This document shows positions 54,523 to 62,710 of a stretch of DNA of 64,000 nt, piece after piece. The notes under the pieces are model-generated. The model was not told the DNA's origin. It made no database searches and saw only the letters and a program-made list of their open reading frames with translations. Made by a program: the position numbers and the translations under genes. Source of the DNA: Methylosinus sp. Sm6 (GTDB lineage Bacteria; Pseudomonadota; Alphaproteobacteria; Rhizobiales; Beijerinckiaceae); assembly GCF_019802345.1 (NCBI RefSeq), contig NZ_JAINDZ010000006.1, positions 100,888 to 164,887 of the forward strand. The letters are read 5' to 3'. Position 1 is the first letter of the stretch. Each line of letters starts with the position of its first letter.

Positions 54523-54939
54523 TCAGGAGAAGCGGGGCGGCGCCTGCGAGGACCAGGAACTCGCCCAGCCGGGGGGACGCCGGTCGAGGCCGCCGGCGCC
54601 GCTCGCGGCCGGCGGCGCGCCGGGCGCATCGGAAGCGGGCGGGAGGCGCCACGTCGCCGCGTCCATCGCATCGCGCGCCGCGCCGAGCGGACAGGCGCCG
54701 TCGCAGAGAATGCAGCAGTAGGCGCAATGGGCGAGCGGCGCAGGGCCGCGATCCTCGCCATGGGCCGCGCAGTCGAGGGCGATTGGGGGACCGGCGACGA
54801 GCCCGACGGCCTGCGCCGGCGCGCCGCCCGGTCCGCCGAGGCCGGACACGAGGAGCAGCAGGGCCACAGCGACACGGCGCAGGATCCGGGTCGAAAGCCT
54901 CGCTTTCGAGTCCCATCGCAGGCGCGCAAGACCCCGCAC
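54523..54939 (-). CDS. Small Cys-rich exported protein (DUF2946-like) upstream of the TonB receptor
   Basis: The product has an N-terminal hydrophobic segment (about 24-40, VAVALLLLVSGLGG) and a Cys/His cluster (DCAAHGEDRGPAPLAHCAYC followed by CILCDGAC). It ends in GWASSWSSQAPPRFS, as in DUF2946-type proteins near metal receptors. The start is taken as GTG at 54939 with GGGAG upstream; ATG at 55002 is possible. Its pairing with a TonB-dependent receptor suggests metal handling, perhaps copper (inference). Confidence 0.7.
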   Translation of the reverse strand: MRGLARLRWDSKARLSTRILRRVAVALLLLVSGLGGPGGAPAQAVGLVAGPPIALDCAAHGEDRGPAPLAHCAYCCILCDGACPLGAARDAMDAATWRLPPASDAPGAPPAASGAGGLDRRPPGWASSWSSQAPPRFS

Positions 54940-55160
54940 GTCGTCGCTCCCAAATTCGCTGCTCGGCGAGCAAATTAGCCGAGCGACGCGGCGGCGCCTC
55001 ACGCCAACCTCACGCGCCTGCGTATCTGTGCGGAGTGTGGCGCAAAGGACACATTTCGGCCGCTTTGCGTTCCGGCTCCGCTCGACTAAAGAATCAAATG
55101 CTCGGACGTAATCGTGAGATCGACCGAGCGATAGCGCGAGCGGAGCAGGGAGCGGCGCCC

Positions 55161-55850
55161 ATGCGAATCTTGCTGGTGGAGGACCACCCCGGCCTGGCCA
55201 AGGAGATTTCCTGGCGCGTCCGGCAGGCCGGGCTGCCGATCGATCATGTGACGACGCTCGGGAGGGCGTCTTCGGCGATCGCGCAGCACGATTATTCGAT
55301 CGCTCTGGTGGATCGCCGGCTCCCGGATGGCGACGGCCTGTCCCTCATTCGAGAGATCCGCGCGCGGCGAGCCGCGACTCATATTCTCATGCTGAGCGCG
55401 CTCGACGCCGTCGACGATCGGATCGAGGGTCTCGATGCGGGGGCCGACGACTATCTCACCAAGCCCTTCAGCCTCGACGAAATGCTGGCGCGCGTGCGGG
55501 CGCATCTGCGGCGTGCAGGCGACGACCGGGCGCGCTCGCTGCGCATGGGAGTCTTGTCCTTCGACGTCGAGAAGCGGAGCGTGTCGGTCGCCGGCCGGCC
55601 GATCTCGCTGCTGCGCCGCGAGCTGATGCTGCTCGAGGCGCTGCTGCAGAACGCCAATTGCGTCGTCTCGCGCGACGCGCTGCTGTCGCATGTCTATGGA
55701 CTCGACGCGACGATCCAGGAGCATGCGCTGACGGCTCTGGTCTCGCGCTTGCGCGCGCGGCTCGCGAAGCTCGACGCGGGCGTCGAGATTCATCTGGCGC
55801 GCGGGCTCGGCTATCTGATCGCGGATGTCACGCCGAAGGGCGCGGCGTGA
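55161..55850 (+). CDS. OmpR-family response regulator
   Basis: The 229-residue regulator has a receiver domain (acidic pocket E7-D8, phosphoacceptor D51 in LVDRRLPDGDG, Lys in YLTKPF) and a C-terminal winged helix (about 130-225, ending in HLARGLGYLI). The ATG at 55161 is chosen because the much longer frame upstream is antisense to the receptor gene. The stop overlaps the kinase start by four bases. It is divergent from the TonB-receptor genes and may regulate them (inference). Confidence 0.93.
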   Translation: MRILLVEDHPGLAKEISWRVRQAGLPIDHVTTLGRASSAIAQHDYSIALVDRRLPDGDGLSLIREIRARRAATHILMLSALDAVDDRIEGLDAGADDYLTKPFSLDEMLARVRAHLRRAGDDRARSLRMGVLSFDVEKRSVSVAGRPISLLRRELMLLEALLQNANCVVSRDALLSHVYGLDATIQEHALTALVSRLRARLAKLDAGVEIHLARGLGYLIADVTPKGAA

Positions 55851-57238
55851 CGCGCGACCGTCCCCTGGCCGGGCGCATCATCGGCCATCTCGTCGTCGCG
55901 CAGCTCGCCGCCTTCGTGATCGCGGGCGCCGTCGAGATCGCGTTCGAGCTCGGCAATGTCGCGTTCTTTCGGATGACCCTCGACGAAATGGCGAGCTACC
56001 GCGTCGGAACGCTGGTCGTGCATTCGCTCGTCATCGACCGGGAGGGCGAGGTTCGCATCGAGCCGGACGCGGCGTTGCGCGCGGAGATGCGGCGGACGCC
56101 GGCCCTCAAATTCGCGGTTTTCGATCAGAAGCGCCGGCCGGCGCCCGGCTCGTCGCCGGAACTGGTCTCGGCGCTGGTGGACACGCGCGTCATCCAGATG
56201 ACCCAGGCGCATCTGCATTTCAATCTGCCGGACGATGTCGAATCTACTCCGCTCGGCTATTTGGAGCGCCGATGGACGCGGTTCGGATGGCGTCATGTCG
56301 CGATCTACCGGCAGGGCTTTCTCTGGGTGGATTTTTTTTGGAAGCTCTTCGAGGACATGCAGTGGGGCGTCATCGGCATCGTCTTCGTGACGATCGCCTC
56401 GGTGGGAACCGCCTGGTACGCGGTGCGAAAGGGGCTCGCGCCGCTGCGCGCCGCCGCGCGCGAGGTCGGCGGCATCGATCTCGACTCCGTCGGCCGGGGC
56501 GTCCACATCGAGCAGGTTCCCGCCGAGATCCGCCCCTTCGTCGACGCCATCGACGCGGCGCTGGTCCGTGTCGCGGCGAGCGCCGCGCGCATGCGCCGCT
56601 TCACCGCCAACGCCGCGCATGAGCTGCGCACGCCGCTCGCCGTCATGCGCGCCCGCATCGAGAACGCCGCCGCTTCGCCGCTTCGCAGCGATCTCCTCGA
56701 CGATTCGAGCCATCTGCAGACGCTGGTCGAGCAGATGCTCGTCACCATTCGCCTCTCCGAGAATCGGGCGCTGCGCGACGAGAGCATCGATCTCGCAAAG
56801 GCCGTTCGCGGCGTCGTCGCCGGCTTCGTTCTTCTCGCCGTGCAGCGGGGGCGCTCGCTGGCCTTCGAGGAGGGGGAAGCGGATATCGTCGTTCGCGGCA
56901 ATCGGCGGGCGATCGAATGCGTCGTCTCCAACCTGGTCGACAACGCCCTTCGCGCGGAGCCCGTGGGCGGAACCGTTCTCGTGCGGGTCGGCGCGGACGC
57001 GAGCGTGACGGTGGCCGATCATGGCGAGGGCGTCGCCTCGGCCGATCGCGAGCGCATCTTCGAGCCGTTCTGGCGCAAGAGCGAGGAGACGAGCGGCTCC
57101 GGCCTCGGCCTCGCCATCGCGCGGGAGCTGATGGAATCGATCGGTGGACGCATAGAAGTCGAGGACACGCCCGGCGGCGGGGCGACATTCGCCTTGTCCT
57201 TTCTCGCCGAGAGCGCCGGCGCCCCAGAACCTCGGTAG
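55847..57238 (+). CDS. Sensor histidine kinase
   Basis: The 463-residue kinase starts with GTG, overlapping the regulator stop (GTGA). It has a transmembrane helix near the N-terminus (about 15-35), a periplasmic sensor of about 125 residues and a second transmembrane helix (about 165-187, WGVIGIVFVTIASVGTAWYA). HAMP-like and HisKA regions follow with the phosphoacceptor His in ANAAHELRTPLAVMRARIE, then N-box SNLVDNALRAE, G-box ADHGEGV and GSGLGLAIAREL. It pairs with the OmpR-family regulator. The ligand is unknown. Confidence 0.93.
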   Translation: MTRDRPLAGRIIGHLVVAQLAAFVIAGAVEIAFELGNVAFFRMTLDEMASYRVGTLVVHSLVIDREGEVRIEPDAALRAEMRRTPALKFAVFDQKRRPAPGSSPELVSALVDTRVIQMTQAHLHFNLPDDVESTPLGYLERRWTRFGWRHVAIYRQGFLWVDFFWKLFEDMQWGVIGIVFVTIASVGTAWYAVRKGLAPLRAAAREVGGIDLDSVGRGVHIEQVPAEIRPFVDAIDAALVRVAASAARMRRFTANAAHELRTPLAVMRARIENAAASPLRSDLLDDSSHLQTLVEQMLVTIRLSENRALRDESIDLAKAVRGVVAGFVLLAVQRGRSLAFEEGEADIVVRGNRRAIECVVSNLVDNALRAEPVGGTVLVRVGADASVTVADHGEGVASADRERIFEPFWRKSEETSGSGLGLAIARELMESIGGRIEVEDTPGGGATFALSFLAESAGAPEPR

Positions 57239-57316
57239 GAAATATCGGCGAAACGAGTTAGATTGAGAGAAGGATCTGCACGGCTCCGGGGCCGCGGAGG
57301 AGAATCGTTTTCCGTC

Positions 57317-57751
57317 ATGCTGTCGAACAAAGCCAAATATGGTTTGAAGGCGCTCATCCATCTGGCGCGAGCCGAGGGCCAGTGCTTGGCCGGGGACATA
57401 GCGCGAGACAACAACATCCCGCGCAAATTCCTCGACGCCATTCTGGTGGAGCTGAGGAACGCCGGCGTTCTCAACAGCAAGAAGGGGAAAAACGGCGGCT
57501 ATCTGCTGGCCCGGCCAGCGGAGAAGATCACGGTCGGGCAGATCATCCGCATCCTCGACGGTCCGCTCGCCCCCATCGCCTGCGCCAGCAAGACCGCCTA
57601 TCAGCGCTGCGCCGATTGTCCCGACGAGGACGCCTGCGCGATCCGCGACATCATGCTCGACGTTCGCGAATCGATCGCTCTCATTCTCGATCGCGCCAGC
57701 ATCGCCTCATTGCGCGACCGCGCCGGCCGGGAAAACAGGCTCTTGCGGTAG
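57317..57751 (+). CDS. Rrf2-family transcriptional regulator with Cys cluster
   Basis: The 144-residue protein starts MLSNKAKYGLKALIHLARAE, as in Rrf2 winged-helix regulators. It has the recognition segment (DIARDNNIPRKFLDAILVEL) and wing (SKKGKNGGYLLARP). Four Cys near the C-terminus (ACASKTAYQRCADCPDEDAC) could bind an Fe-S cluster or zinc, as in IscR/NsrR/CymR. A regulator role in Fe-S or sulfur stress is possible. It is 78 bases after the kinase gene and may be independently transcribed. Confidence 0.88.
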   Translation: MLSNKAKYGLKALIHLARAEGQCLAGDIARDNNIPRKFLDAILVELRNAGVLNSKKGKNGGYLLARPAEKITVGQIIRILDGPLAPIACASKTAYQRCADCPDEDACAIRDIMLDVRESIALILDRASIASLRDRAGRENRLLR

Positions 57752-58069
57752 GCGGAGGCGGCCGTTGCGCGGCCGCTCGCTTCTTGACAAGCCTGGGCGC
57801 CTACAATAATGCCCACGTCGCGCCGCGACCGTGGATCGCGGCGCCGATCGGCTCGTCCGACATTGGGCTTCGAACCGGCGCGTCGACGCGCAGGGCGAGG
57901 CCGAGGTCGAACGCCGGAGCGCCTCAGCCGTTCGGGTCGTCCGCGCGAGGGGGCGACGACATCCACCGAACGATTCGCGGGTGACGGCAAGACTCGGTAT
58001 GTCATCAGTGATATCGTAGCGCGGCTGGCGGCCCGACCAATCTCGGGCGAGACAGGAGGAGGAAGCGTT

Positions 58070-58183
58070 ATGGGAGCTATTCTCGAGTTGACGAGCTATG
58101 CGGCGACCCCGGTCGGCATGGTTGCGATCATCGCCATTGGCGCCGCGGCTTATTTCGCCGCTCGTTGGGTCCTCAGCGACTGA
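58070..58183 (+). CDS. Tiny membrane protein (37 aa)
   Basis: The 37-residue product starts MGAILELTSYAATPVGMVA. One hydrophobic helix (about residues 15-31, VGMVAIIAIGAAAYFAA) is followed by a short tail RWVLSD. AGGAGGAGGaagcgtt precedes the ATG, a strong ribosome site. No known family. It lies 318 bases after the Rrf2 gene. Confidence 0.6.
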   Translation: MGAILELTSYAATPVGMVAIIAIGAAAYFAARWVLSD

Positions 58184-58625
58184 TCGGCGGCATCGAGTTT
58201 TATGCATCTGCGCGGCGTATCGGCGACGGCCGATGCGCCGCGTCGGCTTTCGGGCGGCGCGTCTCCCGCCCCTTCAGTCGGCCAGGGCGGTCGGGTGAAG
58301 GCGAATAGACCTGTCACCCTCGTCCCGAGGAGTCCCGCGAAGCGGGCGTCTCGAAGGACGGCCACGGCGAGACGCCCGTGATTTCGGCCCATGGCCGTCC
58401 TTCGAGACGCGGCCTGCGGCGGCTCCTCGGGACGAGGGTCGGGGATTTCTCCTTCCACTCGATTCCCTTGCACCCGATTCCCCTGCTCGGTCGGCAGCCG
58501 AGGCTTTCCAACCTGAATCACAACATATATATTCGAAGTCTCGCCCTCGGGCTCGGCGGCGGGCCGCTCGCGCTCGTCCGAGAGTGTTCCCGTCTGCTGG
58601 CGCAGCGCTTTCTTTGGAGTGGTCC
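58184..58625. other. Gene-free region with a large imperfect inverted repeat
   Basis: The 442 bases have no convincing gene. The main feature is the long inverted repeat at 58317-58438. The rest includes an AT-richer patch near 58519-58545 (cacaacatatatattcgaag) that may be a promoter for the LuxR-type gene. Confidence 0.55.
58317..58438. repeat. Long inverted repeat (family C), arms of about 48 bases
   Basis: The left arm (58317-58364) begins CCCTCGTCCCGAGGAG and ends GTCTCGAAGGACGGCCA. The right arm (58392-58438) is its near reverse complement, differing mainly in an inner cgcgaagcggg/cctgcggcgg segment. The loop is 27 bases. The two-part arm with short inner palindromes suggests two head-to-head copies of a dispersed palindromic element. 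Confidence 0.85.
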
Positions 58626-59477
58626 ATGGCCTCGACGTCTTCGACAAAGCTCGGAGATGAAAGAACGCGAGTCGCCGGTCATGGCGGCTCCGCCGCCCAA
58701 TCGAGCGTCGACGGTCCGAGACCCGCCCCGCGACAAAAGGCGGCGGACGGCCCGTCCGAAGGGGCGGATCGTGGCGAGGCGAGCGGCGCCTTTCCGATCG
58801 ACGTCGCCATCGCCGACAAGAGCCCGCTCATTCTCGCCGGCCTCGAGGCGCTGCTCGCCGCCGACCGCCGCTTCAACCTCGTGCTGAAGATGACGGACGG
58901 CGAGGAGTTCCTGGACGCCGCCAAGCTCCAGCAGTTTCAGATCGCCATCATCGGCTGGCAATTGCCGACGCTGCATGCGCGCGAGGTGCTGCGCGCCCTC
59001 TCGCGCCAGCCGTCCGCGCCCAAGATCGTCGTATACAGCGGCACCAATGATCCCGCCGCCCCGGCCGAGACGCTGCAGCTGGGCGGCGCCGGCTTCGTCA
59101 GCAAGCGCGCCCCGCCGGAGCGTCTGCTCGACGTGCTGGCCTCGGTCGCCGCCGGCGATATGGTGTTTCCTTTCGTCGACATCCGCAAGATGCGCGCCGA
59201 TCCGCTGGAGAATTTGACGCTGCGCGAGCGCAGCTTGCTCTCCGCGCTCGGCTCCGGCCACACCAATAATCAGCTCGCCAAGGATTTCGGCGTCTCGATC
59301 AACACGATCAAATTCCATCTGCGGAACTTGTTCGAGAAGCTCGAGGTGCGCAATCGCGCCCAGGCCATCGCTCTCTTCCTCGAGATGAAGCACGGCTCCT
59401 GGTCGGCGGCCTCGCCGTCCGGACGCGCCGTCGACGCGCCGGGTCCCAGCCGCGCCAAGAAGCCGCCGCGCGACTGA
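58626..59477 (+). CDS. LuxR-type response regulator with a degenerate receiver
   Basis: The 283-residue protein has a hydrophilic N-terminal extension (about 1-55), a receiver-like domain (about 57-180) and a LuxR/NarL helix-turn-helix (about 195-250, LTLRERSLLSALGSGHTNNQLAKDFGVS). In the receiver the phosphoacceptor Asp position reads IIGWQLP, so Asp is Gly110, and the first acidic residue is Ala63 (ADKS). The Lys (K160 in FVSKR) is kept. Phosphorylation at the usual site is therefore not possible. The ATG at 58626 follows ctttGGAGtggtcc. No kinase gene is adjacent. Confidence 0.88.
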   Translation: MASTSSTKLGDERTRVAGHGGSAAQSSVDGPRPAPRQKAADGPSEGADRGEASGAFPIDVAIADKSPLILAGLEALLAADRRFNLVLKMTDGEEFLDAAKLQQFQIAIIGWQLPTLHAREVLRALSRQPSAPKIVVYSGTNDPAAPAETLQLGGAGFVSKRAPPERLLDVLASVAAGDMVFPFVDIRKMRADPLENLTLRERSLLSALGSGHTNNQLAKDFGVSINTIKFHLRNLFEKLEVRNRAQAIALFLEMKHGSWSAASPSGRAVDAPGPSRAKKPPRD

Positions 59478-60275
59478 TCAGGGCGCGGGGAAAAGAGCGT
59501 CGGTCTTGCCGGTCCAATGATAGACGGCGAGGCCGATCCATTCGTGCATGGCCACGTCGAACAATTCGAGCGCCCCGGCGATGTGCCGATCGGGCCGCGA
59601 GTTCCAGCCCGAGTTCCCCGTCGTCCGAAAATCCACGGGAAAGGCAGTCGCCGGAAAGCCGACGCGGCGGAATATGCCCATGGAGCGCGGCATATGCGAC
59701 GCCGAGGTGACGAGCAGCCAGCGCTCGGACGGCGCGGGCTTCACCAATTCGCGCGTGAACAGCGCGTTTTCCCATGTGTTGCGCGAGCGGTTCTCATAGA
59801 TCACGCGGGCCGGATCGAGCCCGATCTCGCGAAAGAACATTTCCGCGGCCTCCGCCTCCGTATGGCTCGCGCCCGTCAGCGACGCCGAGCCGCCGGTGAA
59901 GACGAGCCGCGCCTGCGGATAGCGGCGCGCGAGCGCGGCGAAAGCGACGAGGCGCTCGCCCGCCTCGTTCAAGGCGGCGCGTCCGCGCGCATGGGTGACG
60001 GTCTCGTCTATCGCCCCGCCGAGCACAATGATCCCATCGGGCGCCGGGCCATCCTCGGGCGGCTGCGGGAAACGATTTTCCAGCGTGGTCATCAGCAGGT
60101 CGCTGAGCGGCGAGAGCGCCATGATCAGCAAGGCGAGGAGGCCGAGCGTCGTCAGCCTCCGCCCCATCTTCGCATAGCGCGTGAACAGCAGAGCGACTCC
60201 GATCGACATCAGGAAGACGACGGCGTTCGAGGGAGAGATGAAAAAGGCGGCGATCTTCGAGAGAATGAAAAACAT
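59478..60275 (-). CDS. DUF218-domain (SanA/ElyC/YdcF-like) membrane protein
   Basis: The 265-residue protein has two N-terminal transmembrane helices (about 5-30 and 40-60), followed by the DUF218 domain starting PDGIIVLGGAIDETVTHARG. It has LVFTGGSASLTGASHTEAEAAEMFF and WLLVTSASHMPRSMGIFRRVGF. ElyC/SanA-type proteins act in envelope integrity or late peptidoglycan/lipid-carrier steps in enterobacteria. The start follows from a good N-terminal hydrophobic segment. It is convergent with the LuxR-type gene. Confidence 0.9.
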   Translation of the reverse strand: MFFILSKIAAFFISPSNAVVFLMSIGVALLFTRYAKMGRRLTTLGLLALLIMALSPLSDLLMTTLENRFPQPPEDGPAPDGIIVLGGAIDETVTHARGRAALNEAGERLVAFAALARRYPQARLVFTGGSASLTGASHTEAEAAEMFFREIGLDPARVIYENRSRNTWENALFTRELVKPAPSERWLLVTSASHMPRSMGIFRRVGFPATAFPVDFRTTGNSGWNSRPDRHIAGALELFDVAMHEWIGLAVYHWTGKTDALFPAP

Positions 60276-60364
60276 CGGGCGCTCGACGAGAGAATGAGTG
60301 GCGCGGGCGATAGCGCGCCAGCGGCGCTCTCGTCAATCGGGAAGGCGGGCCGTTTCGACCGGCG

Positions 60365-61228
60365 TCAGCCGAGCGCTTCCAGCGTGGCGACGAGATGGTC
60401 GAGGTCCTGCGGCCGTGACAGTCGGTGATCGCCGTCGACGATCAGCGACAGCGTCACCGGATCGGCGGACAGGCGATCGACGAGGCGCAGCGCATGCGCA
60501 TAAGGGACATCCTCGTCCTGCATCCCTTGCAGAATATGCACCGGGGCATGGGTGCGGATGAGGCCGCGCATCAGCAGATGGGCGCGCCCCTCCTCGATCA
60601 GCGCGCGGGTGATCGGCGTCGGCTCCGGCGCATAGCGCGATGGCCGCGGCCAGACGCCCCGCTCGAGAATGGCCTGCCGCGCCTGCGCATCGGCGGATTT
60701 CCACAGCAGCTCCTCCGTAAAATCCACGGCGGGGGCGATCAGCACGAGGGCGTGCGGGCGCCGCCCGCTCGCGACGAGTCTTTGCGTCAGCAGCAGGGCG
60801 ATCCACCCGCCCATCGAGGTTCCGACCAGAATTTGCGGCCCCACGGTCGCGGCGTCGAAGACAGCGAGGCTGTCCTCGAGCCAAGAGCCGATCGTCCCGT
60901 CCTCGAAACGGCCGCTCGATTCGCCATGGCCCGAATAATCGAAGCGCAGCAGGCCGCGCCCTTCGCGCTGCGCCCATTCGTCGAGAAACGAGGCCTTCGA
61001 GCCGCACATGTCGGAGGCGAAGCCGCCGAGAAAGACGACCCCCGGCCGCAGCGCCCCCGCGCCCTGCGCGGAGCGCCGCCGAAAGGCGATGCGCCGCGGC
61101 GCGCCGCCAGCGGCGGGGACGACGTCCACGAAGCGCGATTCGTCCTCTTCGCCCTCCACGGCCCGCTCCTTTCCGCCCTGCGCCTCGAACCTGTCCATTC
61201 CGGAAGATTCGCCGCGCGCCTTGCTCAT
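60365..61228 (-). CDS. Alpha/beta-hydrolase family protein
   Basis: The 287-residue product has an alpha/beta-hydrolase fold: oxyanion segment PGVVFLGGFASDMCG, FDYSGHGES, nucleophile elbow GTSMGGW (GxSxG), acid near DEDVPY and catalytic His in DGDHRLS. This set (LGGF.SDM.G.KA, DYSGHG) resembles esterases/thioesterases related to ABHD10 or YtxM. The substrate is unknown. Starts at 61228 or 61198 are both possible. It is divergent from, and nearly abuts, the glycosyltransferase gene. Confidence 0.88.
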   Translation of the reverse strand: MSKARGESSGMDRFEAQGGKERAVEGEEDESRFVDVVPAAGGAPRRIAFRRRSAQGAGALRPGVVFLGGFASDMCGSKASFLDEWAQREGRGLLRFDYSGHGESSGRFEDGTIGSWLEDSLAVFDAATVGPQILVGTSMGGWIALLLTQRLVASGRRPHALVLIAPAVDFTEELLWKSADAQARQAILERGVWPRPSRYAPEPTPITRALIEEGRAHLLMRGLIRTHAPVHILQGMQDEDVPYAHALRLVDRLSADPVTLSLIVDGDHRLSRPQDLDHLVATLEALG

Positions 61229-61307
61229 GGCCCAATTTTCGGTCGAAGACGGAGTGAAGCCCGCCTTTTCCGCGCCGATCTTCTCGTTTATCCAGCTCGG
61301 ACGCCGC

Positions 61308-62519
61308 ATGCTACAGGATATCGACGCCTTCCCCTCGAGCAGCCGCGCCCTCGCCGGCCGAACCGTGCTGCAGATCGTCCCCGATCTGCAATCGGGCGGA
61401 GCCGAGCGCGCCGCGATCGACATTGCGCAGGCGCTGCACGAGGCCGGCGCGCGCGCGCTCGTCGCCACGACAGGGGGGCGCATGGTGAGCGAGCTGCAGG
61501 CCAAGGGCGGCGTCTGGCTGCCCTTTCCCGCCGCGACCAAAAATCCGCTCGCAATGGCGCTGAATTCCGCACGCCTCGCCCGCATCCTGCGCGAGGAGGG
61601 CGTCGACATCGTCCACGCCCGCTCGCGCGCCTGCGCCTGGATCGCCTATTACGCCGCACGGCGCATGGGGGCGCGCTTCGTCACGACCTATCACAGCGTC
61701 TACGGCGGGACCTCGGCGATCAAGCAGCGCTATAATTCGATCATGGCGGCGGGCGACGCGGTGATCGCCAATTCGCAGTTCACCGCGAGTCATATCGCCG
61801 AGCTCTATCCGGCCGCCGCGGAGCGCGTGGTCGTGATCGCCCGCGGCATCGATCTGCGCGCCTTCTCTCCGGCAGCGGTCGAGCCTCAGCGGGTCGAGCG
61901 GGCGCGGGCCGCCTGGGGGGTGGCTCCGCATCAGCGGGTGGCGCTGCTGCCGGCGCGGCTCGCCGCGCGCAAGGGGCATCTCGTGCTGATCGAGGCGGCC
62001 AGGCGCCTCGTCGCGGAAGGCCTCGCCGATGTGCGCTTCGTCTGCGTCGGCGATGCGCCCAACGCCGGCTTCCGCCAAAGCCTCGCGGCTCAGATCGCCC
62101 GCGCCGAGCTCGCCGATGTGGTGCTGACGCCGGGCTATTGGAGCGACATGCCGGCCGCCTATCTCGCCGCCGCCGTCGCCGTGGCTCCGTCCACGACGCC
62201 CGAGGCGTTCGGCCGCGTCGCCGTCGAGGCGCAGGCGCTGGGCGCCCCGGTGATCGTGTCCGATATCGGCGCCGCACTCGAGACCGTGCTCGCTCCGCCT
62301 CAGGCGCCGGCGCGGGAGGCGACCGGCTGGCGCGTGCCGGCCGGCGACGCCGCCGCCCTGGCGCAGGCGATCCGGGCGGCGCTCGAGCTGCGGCCCTCCG
62401 AGCGCGACGCATTGACGGCGCGGGCGCGGCGCCATGTGCAGGCGCATTTCTCCATCGAGCGCATGTGCGCCGCGACGCTCGACGTCTATGCGCGGCTGCT
62501 CGCGGGGGGCGCGCGCTGA
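61308..62519 (+). CDS. Glycosyltransferase family 4 (GT-B) protein
   Basis: The 403-residue protein starts with LAGRTVLQIVPDLQSGGAERAAIDIAQAL, the donor-independent N-terminal motif of GT4 enzymes. The C-terminal nucleotide-sugar region has VVIARGIDLRAFSP, VALLPARLAARKGH, VAPSTTPEAFGRVAVEAQALGAPVI (EX7E-type) and ends near LLAGGAR. A role in LPS core or exopolysaccharide is plausible. The frame continues upstream to 61227 (27 more residues). It is divergent from the hydrolase gene. Confidence 0.92.
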   Translation: MLQDIDAFPSSSRALAGRTVLQIVPDLQSGGAERAAIDIAQALHEAGARALVATTGGRMVSELQAKGGVWLPFPAATKNPLAMALNSARLARILREEGVDIVHARSRACAWIAYYAARRMGARFVTTYHSVYGGTSAIKQRYNSIMAAGDAVIANSQFTASHIAELYPAAAERVVVIARGIDLRAFSPAAVEPQRVERARAAWGVAPHQRVALLPARLAARKGHLVLIEAARRLVAEGLADVRFVCVGDAPNAGFRQSLAAQIARAELADVVLTPGYWSDMPAAYLAAAVAVAPSTTPEAFGRVAVEAQALGAPVIVSDIGAALETVLAPPQAPAREATGWRVPAGDAAALAQAIRAALELRPSERDALTARARRHVQAHFSIERMCAATLDVYARLLAGGAR

Positions 62520-62622
62520 CCGCGCCCGCCATGGCCGAGGCTTTTTTCGGGTTGACAGCGGGAAGGCAATTTCCCCATATGCGCCCTGCTCGTCAGGCCT
62601 TTCCTCGAAAGGGCCGCGCGCT

Positions 62623-62707
62623 GGGGGAATGTCCCGAGCGGCAAAGGGGGCGGACTGTAAATCCGCTGGCTATGCCTTCGTAGGTTCGAGTCCTACTTCC
62701 CCCACCA
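62623..62707 (+). tRNA. tRNA-Tyr (anticodon GTA)
   Basis: A class II tRNA. The 7-base acceptor stem GGGGGAA (62623-62629) pairs with TTCCCCC (62697-62703). The anticodon stem GCGGA/TCCGC encloses loop CTGTAAA with GTA at 62657-62659. A long variable arm and T-arm GTAGG-TTCGAGT-CCTAC are present, and CCA is encoded at 62705-62707. It lies in the gap between the glycosyltransferase and a hydrolase-fold gene. Confidence 0.97.
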
Positions 62708-62710
62708 TTC

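Noticed and set aside
52062..55160. A very long open frame covering the antisense of the TonB receptor and joining the response regulator
   Set aside because: The upstream part is a shadow of the receptor gene. Only the part from 55161 encodes the response regulator, with a proper start and domain.
57784..57807. A possible sigma-70 promoter after the Rrf2 gene
   Set aside because: TTGACA and TACAAT are both present but only 12 bases apart, which is too short. The alternative TAATGC hexamer is a poor match.
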